Of a stretch of DNA of 64,000 nt, positions 47,401-58,885 are shown piece after piece. The translations under genes were made by a program, and so were the position numbers. Where the stretch lies: NCBI GenBank assembly GCA_016165875.1, contig JABBOT010000004.1, positions 18,229,672-18,293,671 on the forward strand, written 5' to 3'. Origin of the DNA: Acanthopleura granulata (taxonomy: Eukaryota; Mollusca; Polyplacophora; Chitonida; Chitonidae). Within the stretch, counting starts at the first letter, position 1, and each line of letters opens with the position of its first letter. The notes beneath the pieces are model-generated. The model made no database searches. It was not told the DNA's origin and saw only the letters and a list, made by a program, of their open reading frames with translations.

Positions 47401-50400
47401 TATACATGTCTGTTCCAAGCTGTACAAAAAAAACATCATTCTCTAATGTAATGCTTGAGTACTTGTGACCTTCATCTTTATAAGCACAACTACGAGTAGA
47501 CACAAACAGAGGCACATAACTATTACAGTAAAGCATTTATGAGTTCAGATTCCGGCCAATTGTTTCACACATTCAATATTCCTGAACTGGTCACAAAACT
47601 TAACATTAGTTGGAGGGACTTCTGCATTACATGCATAGTAAACACTACTAGGACAAAAGCTTTTAAACAGCAAACATACATCTGTTGTCTGATGACTAAA
47701 GTCAAACATGTAAAGGTAATCTGGTGAACTGACCTATGCAGGAGATGTCCGCAGGGAGGGATATGGGCAGCTATTCTTGAGGTATGAAGATCCTCCAGGC
47801 ACACCGGGCAGTTGTTATGGGAGACTTTCTCTATGCACTGCAACACAACACAGGTAAGAAGGCTTTTACATTTTTCGGCCAACAAAACTTGTATGCAGAA
47901 GAGGAGGTAAGTCTTCATGGTCCTTTGCAATATATATATACTTGTTCTTTGCCTATCTAAAAATGAAAAAGTCTTTCCTTCATGTCATGATTACTACAGT
48001 ATCAACAAGTACTACATGTAGCTAATAAATCAGTACCTTCTCGACTGATTTTAGATTACAATAGGCAATGTACAGTACAATAAGAACAAGTAAATATAAT
48101 AAAGGTATGATCAAAAAGGTTACCTTATGGGCATTTCTAAGTTCATTGTGTAGGCAGACATCACACTTTGAGCAGTGGAAGTAATTCTGTCTTCCACCAA
48201 CTCTGAAATGACCAGACATTAAAGATGAAATGATACTCTCAAGTGAATTATAAGATCTGATACAAAAAACATGCAACATCCTTTGTCTATGTATCATACA
48301 AGCAAGGAAAGCATGATGCAACCATTTTTGGAAATCAGTATCAAACGGGTAATTTATACAACTCTTTGAAAACTGCAATACAGGTAATATCCAGTTTCAG
48401 TGAATAAAGTTCCTAATCAATCTATTAAAACATTTTGCATGCATTCAATCTCCAGTGGCAAGGAATTACTCAATATGGAAACCCCAGACTTGTCACTGCA
48501 AGGACTGGCTGAAACATTTATTTCAAGACAACAAAGGTAGAGAAGTCTTACCTACATATCCCACAGTCATCACAATGGAACTGTGCCTTATCAATGTCAT
48601 CAAATAAATTACATACGCGGCAGAAGTAACCAGCGAACTGTGCACCACACTCTACACATGTTCCAGATACCTGTGAACATTAAAAAAGAAAATAAACTGT
48701 ATTACACTAACAGGTGTTGATTTAGGCTGATATCAACTCATAATTAGGGTTTTTGTGTCACTAGTTTAGGAACCAAAGTGCCAAAAAAACTGATCGTTGT
48801 TCTTAAAATTGTTCTTAAAAAAATGTTCACGCTACATTACGGGACAATATTGTCTTATTTTGTCTCTAGCTGGGATTAGAAATGAACATCAGAAGGCTTT
48901 GTTTGGTGCCCAAATTTTTATCCCAGTTCAGGCACACCAATCCATGATAATATAAAATACTTTATTTAAATAATGTGTACTTAGCAAAATGTTTAGGACA
49001 GGATTCAGCGGATGTAGCTGGCTTCCTCTTCAGTTGTACATGGAAAGGTCTGCTAGTAACCTGCAGATGGTCATGTATTTCCCCAGACTCTGCCCACTTT
49101 CCTCCCACCATTATGCTGGCCACCATCAGGTAAGTGAAATATTCTTAAGTACAGCGTAGAACATCAATAAAATTATTACATAAATTTAAGGATGTACCCG
49201 ATAGTTTTTGTCAATAGTTTTAGACGAGAGCATATGATTGGACAGCCCTGTTGATATCCTTGTTAATGGAGCAACCACAATGAGAAAACCCAAAAATTTG
49301 AGATTTCAGCAAGTCTTGAGTTACTGTGAAATAAATTGTGATTTTTTCTGGTTTTGCTTTTATTTTAATATGTTTATTTTCTGGAAGTCAAATTGGAATA
49401 CCTCGTGTTTTTGACCGAGTTGGGGCATTCCTTTATTTGAAGCAAACCAGCAGTCCCAGTCTTTGTCGCATGGTTTTAAACATGTGCAAAATCCATTTGT
49501 TCATGCTGAAGATGAAAGTAGGGCAAGAAAACCTTGACAGTACCGACACTTTATATTAACATGTTCAGTACATGTACATGCTTCATTCTCTAAAGGTAAA
49601 ATGAAATCACTCACAGCTAAATAATTGATGGCCACAGCGGTCTATATAATCCATACACATACTGAGGTCCTGCAGGGATTATGTTACAAGCAGTGCCAAT
49701 GTTTAAGGCGTGGATCAAATAACAAGATCTAACAGCCATTGACCAATCAAAAAATGTACCGTCTGAAGTGATCTAATAACAGTGACAGCTACACAGGGAA
49801 GGCTTGATAGTTTGAATAGCCCACCTGTGCAATGGTATTGGTGAATAAAAACTGTTAGTCCCACTTGTTGCCTTCTTGTACATGTAATTTCTACATCTTA
49901 CAATCTGTCAGTCTATTTGTCCTACTATATAACACAAGTAGGCTTAATGTACGGATATTTCACAAATGTCTATGGAGATACAAAATTATGAAAGTAGACT
50001 AGAGCTCTATAATAATGAAAATATGCATACAGCTGACACACAGGGCAATGGGATTCAGACATTCTGTCACAATCTGTTCTCAAACAGAAATGTGTTCCAA
50101 TACAAAAAAAAACCTCATGCACACATGTAAATGATCTAAGCTTACTTTGCATTGCAATAAATGCATGAAACAGCTCTGATTAATAAGTTTTAGTCATTGG
50201 AAATATTATGAGGTGAAAAAACTGAGTTTTTCTGAAATAATTGCTCGTGAACATAGAGTTTCTGAAAGAAAACTGGCTGTTAAAAGACCCCTATAGGCAA
50301 TCACTTTACACGAGTTTTACCAAATTTAATGTTTCCAATCTTGTATCATACCTGCTGCTGTTTGCCACATAATAAACATTTAATCTCCTGTACTTCATGC

Positions 50401-52448
50401 CTGTTCATCTGATGGTTTTCTGCCTCGTCATGGCACACTCGGCAGATGTAAACCTTCTTACAACAGTTAGCCTAGGAAATACAAAAGAAGAAAACATGAA
50501 GACGTGTATTTATTAAGAAGCAGCATGTACTCGCACAACATGTCAAGATGAGGACAGTAGTGCCAGTGAACATACATACAAGTTTTGCAATGCATATCTA
50601 AGAGGGTATGACTGTATGATGTTCACAGTTGAAAACTGATATATCCTGTTACAGGCCTTTGTATTTGTGTTTGTGTGAAATTTGATCCATTCACCCCTAG
50701 TTTAATAAGTAGCTCACCTCAAAATGAGCCTGTACACATAATCTGGAATTTAAGTGTGAAAATTATCACTTTTAGTGTGTCCATATCCATCACAGTGTTG
50801 TAGTCGAACATCACGGAAACCATAAATTTGATAGAATAAGGTCCAACATAAATACATATAAGAACCTTACCTAACTTCAACATGAACCAAACACATTTTT
50901 GATATCTCTAGGCAGTTTTCATGGAGTCAAGAAATCTGATTGCAACAGCCCTAGTTTAATATGAAACCTAGGTTACTTTAAGGGACATGGTCACCCGAAT
51001 ACTAGGTATTTCAGCATCATTGTACAATGACATGAGTACATGTATTAGGTATTTTTCTCAAGAAGTAAAAGTTGCAAGCTTTTCGTTAATCCCATCCCCA
51101 GCATTGTATATGAAGTGCATGTTTAACGATAACACGAAAAAAGAAAATTCTGCCAGAATATTTAAATGGGGCCCTGTCAATTCAGGGTAACTGGAGCATG
51201 CGCACAGCTCTCGATAAACTTCATATGCAAACAAATGTGGTTGATGATATTGTAAGAGAAGGGCTTACAGATCGCTCATAACAGAAACGGCCAAAAAGAG
51301 CTCATCAGGTTGACAAGCAAGTCTAGAGTTGTAATTGGTGGTCAGTTGTCCCCAAACTACACTGCTTGATAGGTGGGTGTAAATTTTGTTGTTGCTGTCA
51401 AGGTGTTAGACATGTCAAACATGGCTCGCCATGACAGAACCTGTTTGGGCTTGTACAAGCTACATACTCAATGAATATTTTTCATTTCAACATGACTGAT
51501 TTAGTTTATGAACACAGAGTTTGTTTACAAAATCCAAATTTTGGGTGACCAAATCTCTTTAATTCAGCCAGCTCCAGAGCAAGCACAGCATCAACTACTG
51601 TTTTATCTCTGCTCTGAAGAATTTTGATTAATGCTTCAATAGCCTTTGATGATTATTTATTTTGCTAAGATCAGATTACAAACACACACCACAAGCACTA
51701 AACTTACGTGTATACATGTGTCAATGGGCATCGGTAAAACTTACCTGTTGTACGAAATGTGTGACAGGCACAGCTACTGTATGACGGCAGAGATGAAGGT
51801 CATGAAATTCATGCACAACAAGTTCCCGCAGAATAATATCAAACAAGGAGTGTTAGTTACAGGCTTTTGAACAAAATTTTACACAGGCACTTCTCTTTCA
51901 GCACTCTCTAGTGTTAATGTGTTTCATATATTTTACTTTTCGAAATTCATGTTTTGTTTTCTGGGAAAGTCTTCTTGGAGAACAACACAAAAGTGTGAGA
52001 AATATGTGGATATTTATGAATATTTCTGGCTGTCAGGGCGTGGCTTATACATTGCAGATAGTACCAGGTTGATTACAACTACAGAGATAGTTTTATCAGC
52101 CAAAAAGTTTTGCATTCAGGAATGCATGCCTCACCCACTAATTGTCTGCCAAATGAAAGTCAGAAATTTATCATATGGAGGCAGCACACTTAATGCTGAA
52201 TTAAGGTTACCTCAGTATCAACTTGGACCTGTGGTAGGCAGACAGGTGCTTCATTATCATTACCACACAAACCCTTTGGTCCAATTATAATGCCAACTTT
52301 ACTAGCATAAGACTAATGTGGATTACAACCCTGGTGAACTTACTATAAGAGAACACTTTCTCTGGTAGTGAGAACAGCCTGGTTTCTTCTCTGCTATTAC
52401 ATTTGTGTCACACTCATCCTTGTCTGTGGAGCTCTCACTACTACTCAT
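44458..52448 (-). CDS. RCHY1: RING finger and CHY zinc finger E3 ligase (RCHY1/Pirh2), 9 coding exons, 283 aa
   Basis: E3 ubiquitin ligase whose vertebrate orthologue targets p53 and other substrates. Coding exons, 5' to 3' on the minus strand: 52448-52344, 50471-50352, 48670-48552, 48202-48124, 47837-47734, 47316-47287, 46436-46292, 45735-45591, 44462-44458; total 852 nt, with all phases matched. The CHY/CTCHY zinc fingers run from GCSHYQRKC (about residue 24) to about residue 135. The RING-H2 ligands are complete: Cys151, Cys154, Cys170, His172, His175, Cys178, Cys190, Cys193. A C-terminal zinc ribbon uses Cys229, Cys232, Cys247 and Cys250. Human RCHY1 has 261 aa; the extra length is a hydrophilic tail. 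The last intron splits the Asp codon before the stop. If that intron were retained the protein would instead end seven codons later (GKLMCV). A non-coding first exon and NRF1-type promoter lie at 53208-53260. Confidence 0.95.
44700..44965 (+). repeat. Dispersed repeat C, copy 1 (between RCHY1 exons 8 and 9)
   Basis: About 265 bp, non-coding, with words CTCATGACTGAGGCACTGTT, CATTAAAAAGCTTACAAAAT, TCTCTTTTGAATGCAAAAAC and TTATGAGAGACTGACCAATC. The reverse complement of 57475-57790 follows the same order at roughly 75% similarity by eye. Confidence 0.65.
49019..49174 (+). repeat. SINE family A, 5'-truncated copy in RCHY1 intron
   Basis: Matches the full-length element from GGCTTCCTCT through AACCTGCAGATGGTCATG and TTTCCTCCCACCATTATGCT to AAGTGAAATATTCTTAAGTA. 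It is opposite in orientation to RCHY1. Confidence 0.8.
50978..51562. mobile_element. Candidate MITE with imperfect inverted ends in RCHY1 intron 1
   Basis: The left end TTAAGGGACATGGTCACCCG and the right end (reverse complement TTAAAGAGATTTGGTCACCC) form an imperfect terminal inverted repeat of about 20 bp around an invariant GGTCACCC. The interior (about 585 bp) has no transposase-like frame. A TTAA at both outer edges might be a target duplication or part of the ends. Superfamily not assigned. Confidence 0.55.
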
Positions 52449-52541
52449 GCTTCTCTCTCACTGTAACGGGAAACTGTCAGGAAGTTTCTACTTAACACCG
52501 TATGACAACTTGAAAAAAAAAAAGAGTACAAAACTGTCATG

Positions 52542-52676
52542 TATTTATTTATTTGATTGGTGTTTTACGCTGTACTCAAGATCACTTCACTTTGATGACG
52601 GCACCCAAAATTATGGTGGGAGGAAAGCGGGCAGAGCCCAGGAGAAACCCAACAACATTCGCGACCACATTGGGGG
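52542..52676 (-). repeat. SINE family A, partial, just upstream of RCHY1 ATG
   Basis: Starts TATTTATTTATTTGATTGGT, then GTGTTTTACGCTGTACTCAA and ATTATGGTGGGAGGAAAGCG; it ends near 52676 without the tRNA-like head. It sits in the 5' leader intron of RCHY1, about 80 bp from the acceptor of the ATG exon. Confidence 0.8.
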
Positions 52677-53207
52677 GAACTTCACAAAACTGTTAATGTA
52701 TGTATGTCCAAATACAATAAAGAAAAGAGAGAACTGTTTTCCAACACAGAAATATAAACACCACAGGTCTTTCAGTATATGTTCTATTCTGTTACCAAAT
52801 TTTAAGAATCATGTTTTTAAAGACTTGCTTGTGTACAGCAGTGGGCTTACTGAATGCCTGTGGAGTCTATCCACTAAGGCGAAATCACAACGTTATAATC
52901 ATGACAAAGAATTTTACTATATTACTCTGTCCAGTGTTCGCAGAAATGATAAAAAGGTTGCCCTATTCACCATCAGGTGAGATGATGATACAAGAAAGCA
53001 TCCAGGCCGAGAAAGGTGATGTAAACGTGCTCAAGCTTCAAGTAACAAAAGGCAACTGTTTACGGAAAGGCGTTTCCCGCTCTGTTCAGGTATAACATTG
53101 ATGGACATTGATTTCGGGACTGCCATTAAACGCTTGGCAATGTGTAAAGGTATACAAGCTTAGGATAACAATAGTTTTGCATATAATTTACTTTCAGAAA
53201 TACTTAC

Positions 53208-53262
53208 CTATCGTCTCACTATCTGAAGTTGACGGGATACTTCCAATTGCGCATGCGCGATA
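53208..53262 (-). promoter_or_regulatory. RCHY1 promoter core and non-coding first exon
   Basis: The minus strand carries a strong donor (GATAG/GTAAGT) ending at 53208, and an acceptor (CCCGTTACAG) ends at 52461, 12 bases before the ATG at 52448; together they define a 5' leader intron. At 53248-53259 is TGCGCATGCGCG, a match to the NRF1 consensus YGCGCAYGCGCR. The surrounding 53220-53400 is GC-richer than the flanks. The transcription start is inferred to lie near the NRF1 motif. Confidence 0.6.
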
Positions 53263-53569
53263 TGGTACGACATAGTCGGGACGTTTTACGATTGACGTGT
53301 GCTTGGGCCGCCAAAAACCGCGGTGTTCAAGTTCGTGTGGTCTATTTCCTGTGCATTTTGAAAGGGCTGAACGGTGAACTGGTAAACGTCAAGATGAGCA
53401 ATGTTGCCTTTGCCGTACCTATTACAGAGGGTAGCTGGTTTTCGCTCTGAGGCTGCCATGTATGGCTCACCGTTGGTATGATGTCAGTTGTTCAGCGATG
53501 TCGGTGCAGTGACACTGACTATGCAGCTCGAAAACACACTTTGCAATGTACCTGTACCGAATAAGGCCA

Positions 53570-53700
53570 TGTATACTGAAGAATTTCATCAAGGAAGTCA
53601 ACTCCAATTCACATCTCCAGTAGCTGCTCCAGCGAAGTTTTATTTCCTTTTGATAAATTTGTACCAGTTCTCTTTGCTTACCGAGACTTTATCTTGCCTT
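53570..53700 (+). repeat. Dispersed repeat D, copy 1
   Basis: Shares the order AATTTC..AGGAA..GAACTC, AATTCACATC.CCAG, GCTCCAG.GA and AAATTTGTACC with 54590-54690. Non-coding and about 75% similar by eye. Confidence 0.5.
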
Positions 53701-53723
53701 AGCTTGAAACTAGATCCAGATGG

Positions 53724-53830
53724 ACTCAGTGTGTTATTTTAAAATTCTGACATTCATCGCAACCCATTGATGTGAGGAATGTCAGAATTTTAAAATAACA
53801 CATTTTATTTTAAAATAGCATACTGAGTGC
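53724..53830. repeat. Nested inverted repeat with perfect 25-bp stem
   Basis: Positions 53731-53755 and 53777-53801 are perfect reverse complements (25 bp) around a 21-base loop. An outer pair, ACTCAGTGTGTTATTTTAAA at 53724 and its near-complement ending at about 53830, encloses it. This looks like a MITE that gained an extra arm, or two nested copies. The left stem half is AGTGTGTTATTTTAAAATTC-like. Confidence 0.85.
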
Positions 53831-53933
53831 ATATGTATGGACTAGCCTCAGGTGGCCCATGTAGATAACTTGAAATAGGGAACTGGTTCTGTTATGGTTT
53901 CCAGGTCATCCGCTCAAAATCACAGTGAGCATA

Positions 53934-54085
53934 CTGGTTTCCTCTGGGAAGGTCTGCCAGCAAGCTGCGGATGGTGGTGGGTTTCCCCAGGGCTTTGCCT
54001 GGTTTCTTCCCACCACAATGCTGGTTGCCGTCATGGAAGTGAAATATTCTTGAATATGGCGTAGAACACCAGTCAAAATAAAAAT
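53934..54085 (+). repeat. SINE family A, 5'-truncated copy
   Basis: Covers CTGGTTTCCTCTGGGAAGGT, AGCAAGCTGCGGATGGTGGT, TTTCTTCCCACCACAATGCT and AAGTGAAATATTCTTGAATA, with an A-rich end near 54085. Confidence 0.8.
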
Positions 54086-54589
54086 GGAGTTGGCTGGCAG
54101 GTCACAATGATTTTTTGCGGGAAGAACCAGCATCTATAATGGCAGCAGTCCAAGATAAGAAGTCATTATAGAAGCAAAGTAGCAAGTAACAAGAGGTACT
54201 GAATAAAATGGTGTAGGGCCTACACTGAAAATGTCTTTTTATGCAACATTCATCAGGCTAGTCACTGTGCCACCACTAGCTGAATTACATGTACTGTGAT
54301 ATAACTGCAGCTGATATTAAGGGACAATAAGTTCCTAGAGACTGATAAGACACCGAGGAACTACCTCCTCAAACTTATTAATAGCATATATATTTATAGA
54401 CATATATACAATAGGATTCTGTAACCAAATTTCAGAACCCACAAAAGCTTCCTAGCCAAGCCAATAAAGCAGTCACCATGTCATCTTAGTTCCATTATAT
54501 TACATATCAATTTTAGCAATATCCGATAGATGATGGCCACTGTACACCTAATCAATGTAAAGGTTGATTTTTCAGACTTCTGTGTAGTG

Positions 54590-54690
54590 GAAGGAATTTC
54601 AAAGGAAATGAACTCAAATTCACATCGCCAGAACCTGCTCCAGTGAGGCCTTTCTGCTAAATTTGTACCTGCACCTTTGCCTACAATGTT
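54590..54690 (+). repeat. Dispersed repeat D, copy 2
   Basis: Counterpart of 53570-53700 (AACTCAAATTCACATCGCCA, CTGCTCCAGTGAGG, CTAAATTTGTACC). Confidence 0.5.
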
Positions 54691-54949
54691 ACTATCCTGT
54701 ATTCACTAATCCATCCAAGTAGTTTTGGAAGGAACAGCAAACAAGGGCTTACATGCCCCATGCTTGCTCCAACCAAATGGTTGGTTGCTCATGGATTGGC
54801 AGCAGAGACAAGCTCCTTTAGGGCTAGAACACAACTTCCAGCTTCAAAGACATTCAGGAAGTCTTTTACAGCCAGTTAATTGTTCTTTCAAATCATCCCC
54901 TTGTTTGCATGCAGTGTGTGCTATCCAATCATGATTAATTTCTTTAACT

Positions 54950-55037
54950 AGACCCTGCGCATCTCTGTTATTATTTGCTACAGATGGCAAATAATAAAAT
55001 ACAGGGTTAAGGCACAGAGACACTCAGGGTCTAGCCT
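54950..55037. mobile_element. Minimal foldback MITE
   Basis: Inverted ends CTAGACCCTGCGCATCTCTG and (reverse complement) CTAGACCCTGAGTGTCTCTG bound only about 47 internal bases. Both ends match the outer arms of the large complex at 58911-60410, so this is the smallest member of that family here. TTTAA-like bases flank both sides. Confidence 0.7.
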
Positions 55038-55039
55038 TT

Positions 55040-56036
55040 AACACACCAGTATTCAGCCGCAAGGACATGACATAAACAAGTGATGGAGAAACTTCTAACT
55101 CGCTTATAGCTGCTTCTAATGCCAACCAGTTAGATTAAAAGATTAGTCGGATAAAATCACCATAAGAAAAGAGCAGAGATACATATGTATCAGAAAAAGA
55201 TGCCCATGTTTTGAGGCCCCTTTTGGAGATGTGATTTTGATTCAAGATACTTTCTGCATCTCAGCCATTGGAAATATCTAACCGGTGGTTGTAAGTTGCT
55301 TCATCAAACACCAAAACTACTGTGGTGACACAGTGAATTGAGAGACTGCTGTGTAAATGTAAATCAGGGGTTGGCACTAGATCACTTGGCTCTCTGTATT
55401 ACAGGAAAGGACAAGTACTGCTTGAATGGTTATCAGTATAATGTGAATGGGTTAGGCCTCGTGTTTGGTGTCTTTTGTCTGGTGTTCTAGTGAGACAGCG
55501 AATAAATATGTTGGCATTGAATTTGTTATGCTACCAAGTAGACACTGTTGTGATGTGATGGAAAAAATGTTAAAGCCTTGTCAAATTCCAATCAAACAAA
55601 AAAATCAGTAAAAGTCAGTTTGGCCATCAGCTACAAGCGTGTAAATATGGGCACAATCAGTGGTCAGTTAAATTGAACTACATGTTTTCTATGTCTTATA
55701 ATTTTTTTTCATTTTTAAGAAAAAAGGAAATGTAGCCTAAGTGTTTAATTTGTGTTGAATATATAAGATTTGTGTGAAACTTGCACAGAGTAAAAGATTA
55801 TTCCACAAATAATTGCCATTACCAAATGGAAGTGCTATCATTTTATATTGCATAGAGTTTTCTATTTTTATACCAGATTTGAAAAATTAAACTGTATAAA
55901 ACATATGTTAAAAAATTTAAAAGATATTTATGTTGAATTCCAGCCTCATTTTGAAATCCAAACTGAGAGCAGAACAATGTGACTTCCACTATCAGAACCG
56001 CTCTTGCTTACCTGGGTTACAAGTTCCAAGTCGACA
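55040..56036. other. Spacer before RMI2, nothing recognised
   Basis: About 1 kb of AT-rich sequence without recognised repeats or conserved frames; the RMI2 promoter presumably lies toward its 3' end. Confidence 0.35.
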
Positions 56037-58224
56037 ATGGCCAAGGCAGGTGTAGCTTCCAGAAAAATGCTTATCGCCGAACTCACTTACTGTAAAGAAG
56101 TGATTGATATAAGTGACAGTTCCAGGAGCAAAGAGTTTTTTCAACAGACTCGATGGCCACCCCAAAACCCTTTATCTTATATATGGCTGCAGGGAACTAT
56201 TGTCCAGGTAAAATTTAGGCTTTTTGTTTCAGGTGCATGTTATTATATTTTGCATGAAAAGATAAGAATAATTAGCATTGTGCTTTGACAAACATTGATA
56301 CACAAGTATAAGCACTTTCCAGACCCGAGAACTAAATAACATTTCTTCCTTTAAAGAGTATTTTGCCTTGATGTGTTCATTCTCTCATTTGAAATGCTGC
56401 TCATTGTCTTCTGTGTGGAAAAAGATTAATATAACAGATCTGTATGGATATCTGTGTAATATATAAACTCAGTGTTCTAAAACATGACTGTAGAAAGCCC
56501 AGAAATCGGCCATTACCAGTACCATGACTTCTGTATGCTTTGCCATTATTGCATACATGGAATAATTAATGTTGAAACAGTTAAAGCTAATGCTTTGGTT
56601 AGTTTAGAGCATAATGTAAAAAACAAGTCAAAGTAATACTTGTAAGTACACTCTCTCAAGTCAAGGTAGTCTAAATGTGTTGGGGGTTGAATGAATGCTA
56701 TCCCGCCCTTTAACTGGGATGACCTGTTTCAGGCATAAACATTCATCATTTGTTGAATTTTTCTTTCAGCATGACAATGCAGATACTTTTGTCCTTGATG
56801 ATGGAACAGGTAGAGCTCTTATCACGGACTGCTGCAAACTTCCCAAGGTCTTCCCAAAGCCCAGAATAGGTAACAAGCTGTGCTTCATCCATCTGTCCAT
56901 ATCCTTGTGAACACTCTATCTCTAGAACAGCTTATCCGATGTTCACCAAACTTACATCACACTTACACTTTGGCAAGAGGAAGAACCCTATTGACTTTTA
57001 GCAACCTTGACCTTTTTCTTTCAGGTCACTGGAATCATTTCAGTTAGATTTTATACAAGGCTTATAAACACTCTATCCCCAGAATGGTTTATCCCAAGTT
57101 CACCAAGCTTCCACAACACTTACACTTTGGCATGAGGAAGAACACTGTTGATTTTCAGCAACTTTGACCTTTTTCTTCCAGGTCACTGAAAACATTCAAG
57201 TTGAATTTCATAAAAGGCTTGTAAATATGATATTACAAGAACAGTTTAGTCCAAGTTCACCAAACTTAGGTCATACTTACACTTTGGCTTGAGGAAGAAC
57301 TCTAGTGATTTTCAGCAACCTTGACCTTTTTCTATAAGATAATTGGGATCATTTAAGTTAAATTTCATAAAAAGTTTGTCAACGTCTCTTGAAATCTCTT
57401 GAACAGTTTGTCTCAAGTTATCCAAACTTATAACTTATTCCACATCAACACAATTTCATGAATGACTGATACATGTATTATACATACAACATTAAACAAA
57501 TGCCCTGTCCTAATGTTATTACATGTTACACTGACAGTCAACTCGGAAGATTTACGTCACAGCTTGTAAACAGCTGATATCTCTTACCGCTCTGATTGTC
57601 AGTCTCTCATAACCTTAAAGACATGGGTGCCTTCAGGTCCCCAGTTGGCAGCACAATAGTAAACACTTTAAACAAAGATAATTCAGCTATGAATTAATGC
57701 AAATTCAATCAGGTTTTTGCATTCAAGAGAGAATTTTATAATCTCTTTAATGAATAGTCCCTCAGTCATGAAAATCTTTTTAAGGCTGAAGTGTTTTAAG
57801 AGCATTGCAAAGGTCAGTACTTTTTTTCTTTCTTTTATTGTTATGACTTGGGCCTAGGTAGAATTTGACTTGGAGTTGGCCACTCATCTTGTGGTTAACC
57901 CAAGTCATGTAGATGGGTTATAATTTTATGAAGTGGATTGATTTAACCAACATTTTGGAGGTTCAACCAAATGAAAACTCTAATTGTCCTCAGTCTTGTG
58001 AGGAAATAAATATTGAAAAATTGCACAATTCTCATTATGGTTTCATTGGTAAGCATGATAATTTATTTCTACTAGGTGGATACTTCTTGGTGATTGGAAG
58101 GCTCAAGGACATAACCAATATACCATTTGTAAAAGTCTTAAAACTACAAGACCTGAGAGGACAAGAAATGCTTAAAGAGATGTGGACTCTGGAAGTTTTG
58201 GATACAAGACAAGGCTCGAAATAG
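56037..58224 (+). CDS. RMI2: RecQ-mediated genome instability protein 2 (RMI2), 3 exons, 139 aa
   Basis: OB-fold subunit that with RMI1, TOP3A and BLM forms the dissolvasome, which resolves double Holliday junctions without crossover. Exons: 56037-56207, 56770-56869, 58076-58224; 420 nt in phase. The fold is traced by LSYIWLQGTIVQ (about residues 46-57; human has a WMQG-type strand), DTFVLDDGTGRALITDC (about 62-78), GGYFLVIGRLKDI (about 91-103), VKVLKLQDL and EMWTLEVLDTR at the C-terminus, the last matching the human MWELEVEDLHR ending. Length compares with 147 aa in human. The ATG at 56037 was chosen; upstream in-frame sequence is open back to about 56004 but has no earlier ATG. Small, divergent OB-fold proteins are easily confused, but the order of blocks and length fit RMI2 best. 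Confidence 0.9.
56905..57430. repeat. 157-bp decayed tandem repeat in RMI2 intron 2
   Basis: Between three and four copies with spacing of about 157 bp; each repeats ACACTCTATC.C.AGAA, CAAGTTCACCAAACTT, ACTTACACTTTGGC.TGAGG, AAGAAC and AGCAACCTTGACCTTTTTCT. Copies differ by 15-25% by eye. Non-coding. Confidence 0.85.
57475..57790 (-). repeat. Dispersed repeat C, copy 2 (RMI2 intron 2)
   Basis: Reverse-oriented counterpart of 44700-44965, with CTCATAACCTTAAAGACATG, AGGTTTTTGCATTCAAGAGA and CAGTCATGAAAATCTTTTT in mirrored order. Confidence 0.65.
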
Positions 58225-58520
58225 GGCATGAAAAATAGCCAGTGCACCTGACTTGCTCATGTGACGTGCACAAAGTGCACCTAAATATTTTGAGACAGAA
58301 AGCAGTAAATAATTATTGTCCAGCAGTTTTGAATTCTTAATATCACTTAAAGCAAGAAATTTTTTCCTTCAGACGGGCATACCACTTCCAACACTACCAA
58401 CAAAGGCAGAAAATTGTGATCACAGTCTTCATTGTTATCTCAAGGGTTATCTTTGAGCCATGTATGCTGAATTGTTCTTGTAATAAGTAACTTATAGGTG
58501 TATCTGTCTACTTTGCCTGT

Positions 58521-58885
58521 CACTTCCAGATTTAATTTGGGTCTTGAATAAACTTTTGATTGAATTTATAGATTGTAGATTTTATTTGTGCCGATTTGTG
58601 CTTGTTTGAAGAGAGTTTGACATATATAAAGGATAAAGGGTTTAGTACCTGTACTTCGAAAGGTGCTCTGGTTTCCGTCTGGTGAACCTTACACATACTT
58701 CACTTCCAGATTTAATTTGGATCTTGAATAAAATATTTTGTTGAATTTGTAGACACAAGTGCTTGATTTTTTAGCATACAAGCGGATTTCTACTTGTTTA
58801 AAGATAGTTTGACACACAGTGTGTAAAAGGATTAGTACTTTAAAAGGTGCTCTGGTTTCCGGTGGGTGAATTTTACACATGATTT
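58521..58885 (+). repeat. Duplicated RMI2 3' end with two poly(A) signals
   Basis: Two direct copies, 58521-58700 and 58701-58885, with a period of 180 bp; both start CACTTCCAGATTTAATTTGG and end around AAAGGTGCTCTGGTTTCCG. Each carries AATAAA in the same place (58547-58552 and 58727-58732), about 320 and 500 bases after the RMI2 stop codon. Differences between copies are modest. Confidence 0.8.

Noticed and set aside
53229..53450. 73-codon plus-strand frame at the RCHY1 promoter
   Set aside because: It overlaps the promoter and non-coding exon of RCHY1 on the other strand and shows no recognisable domain.
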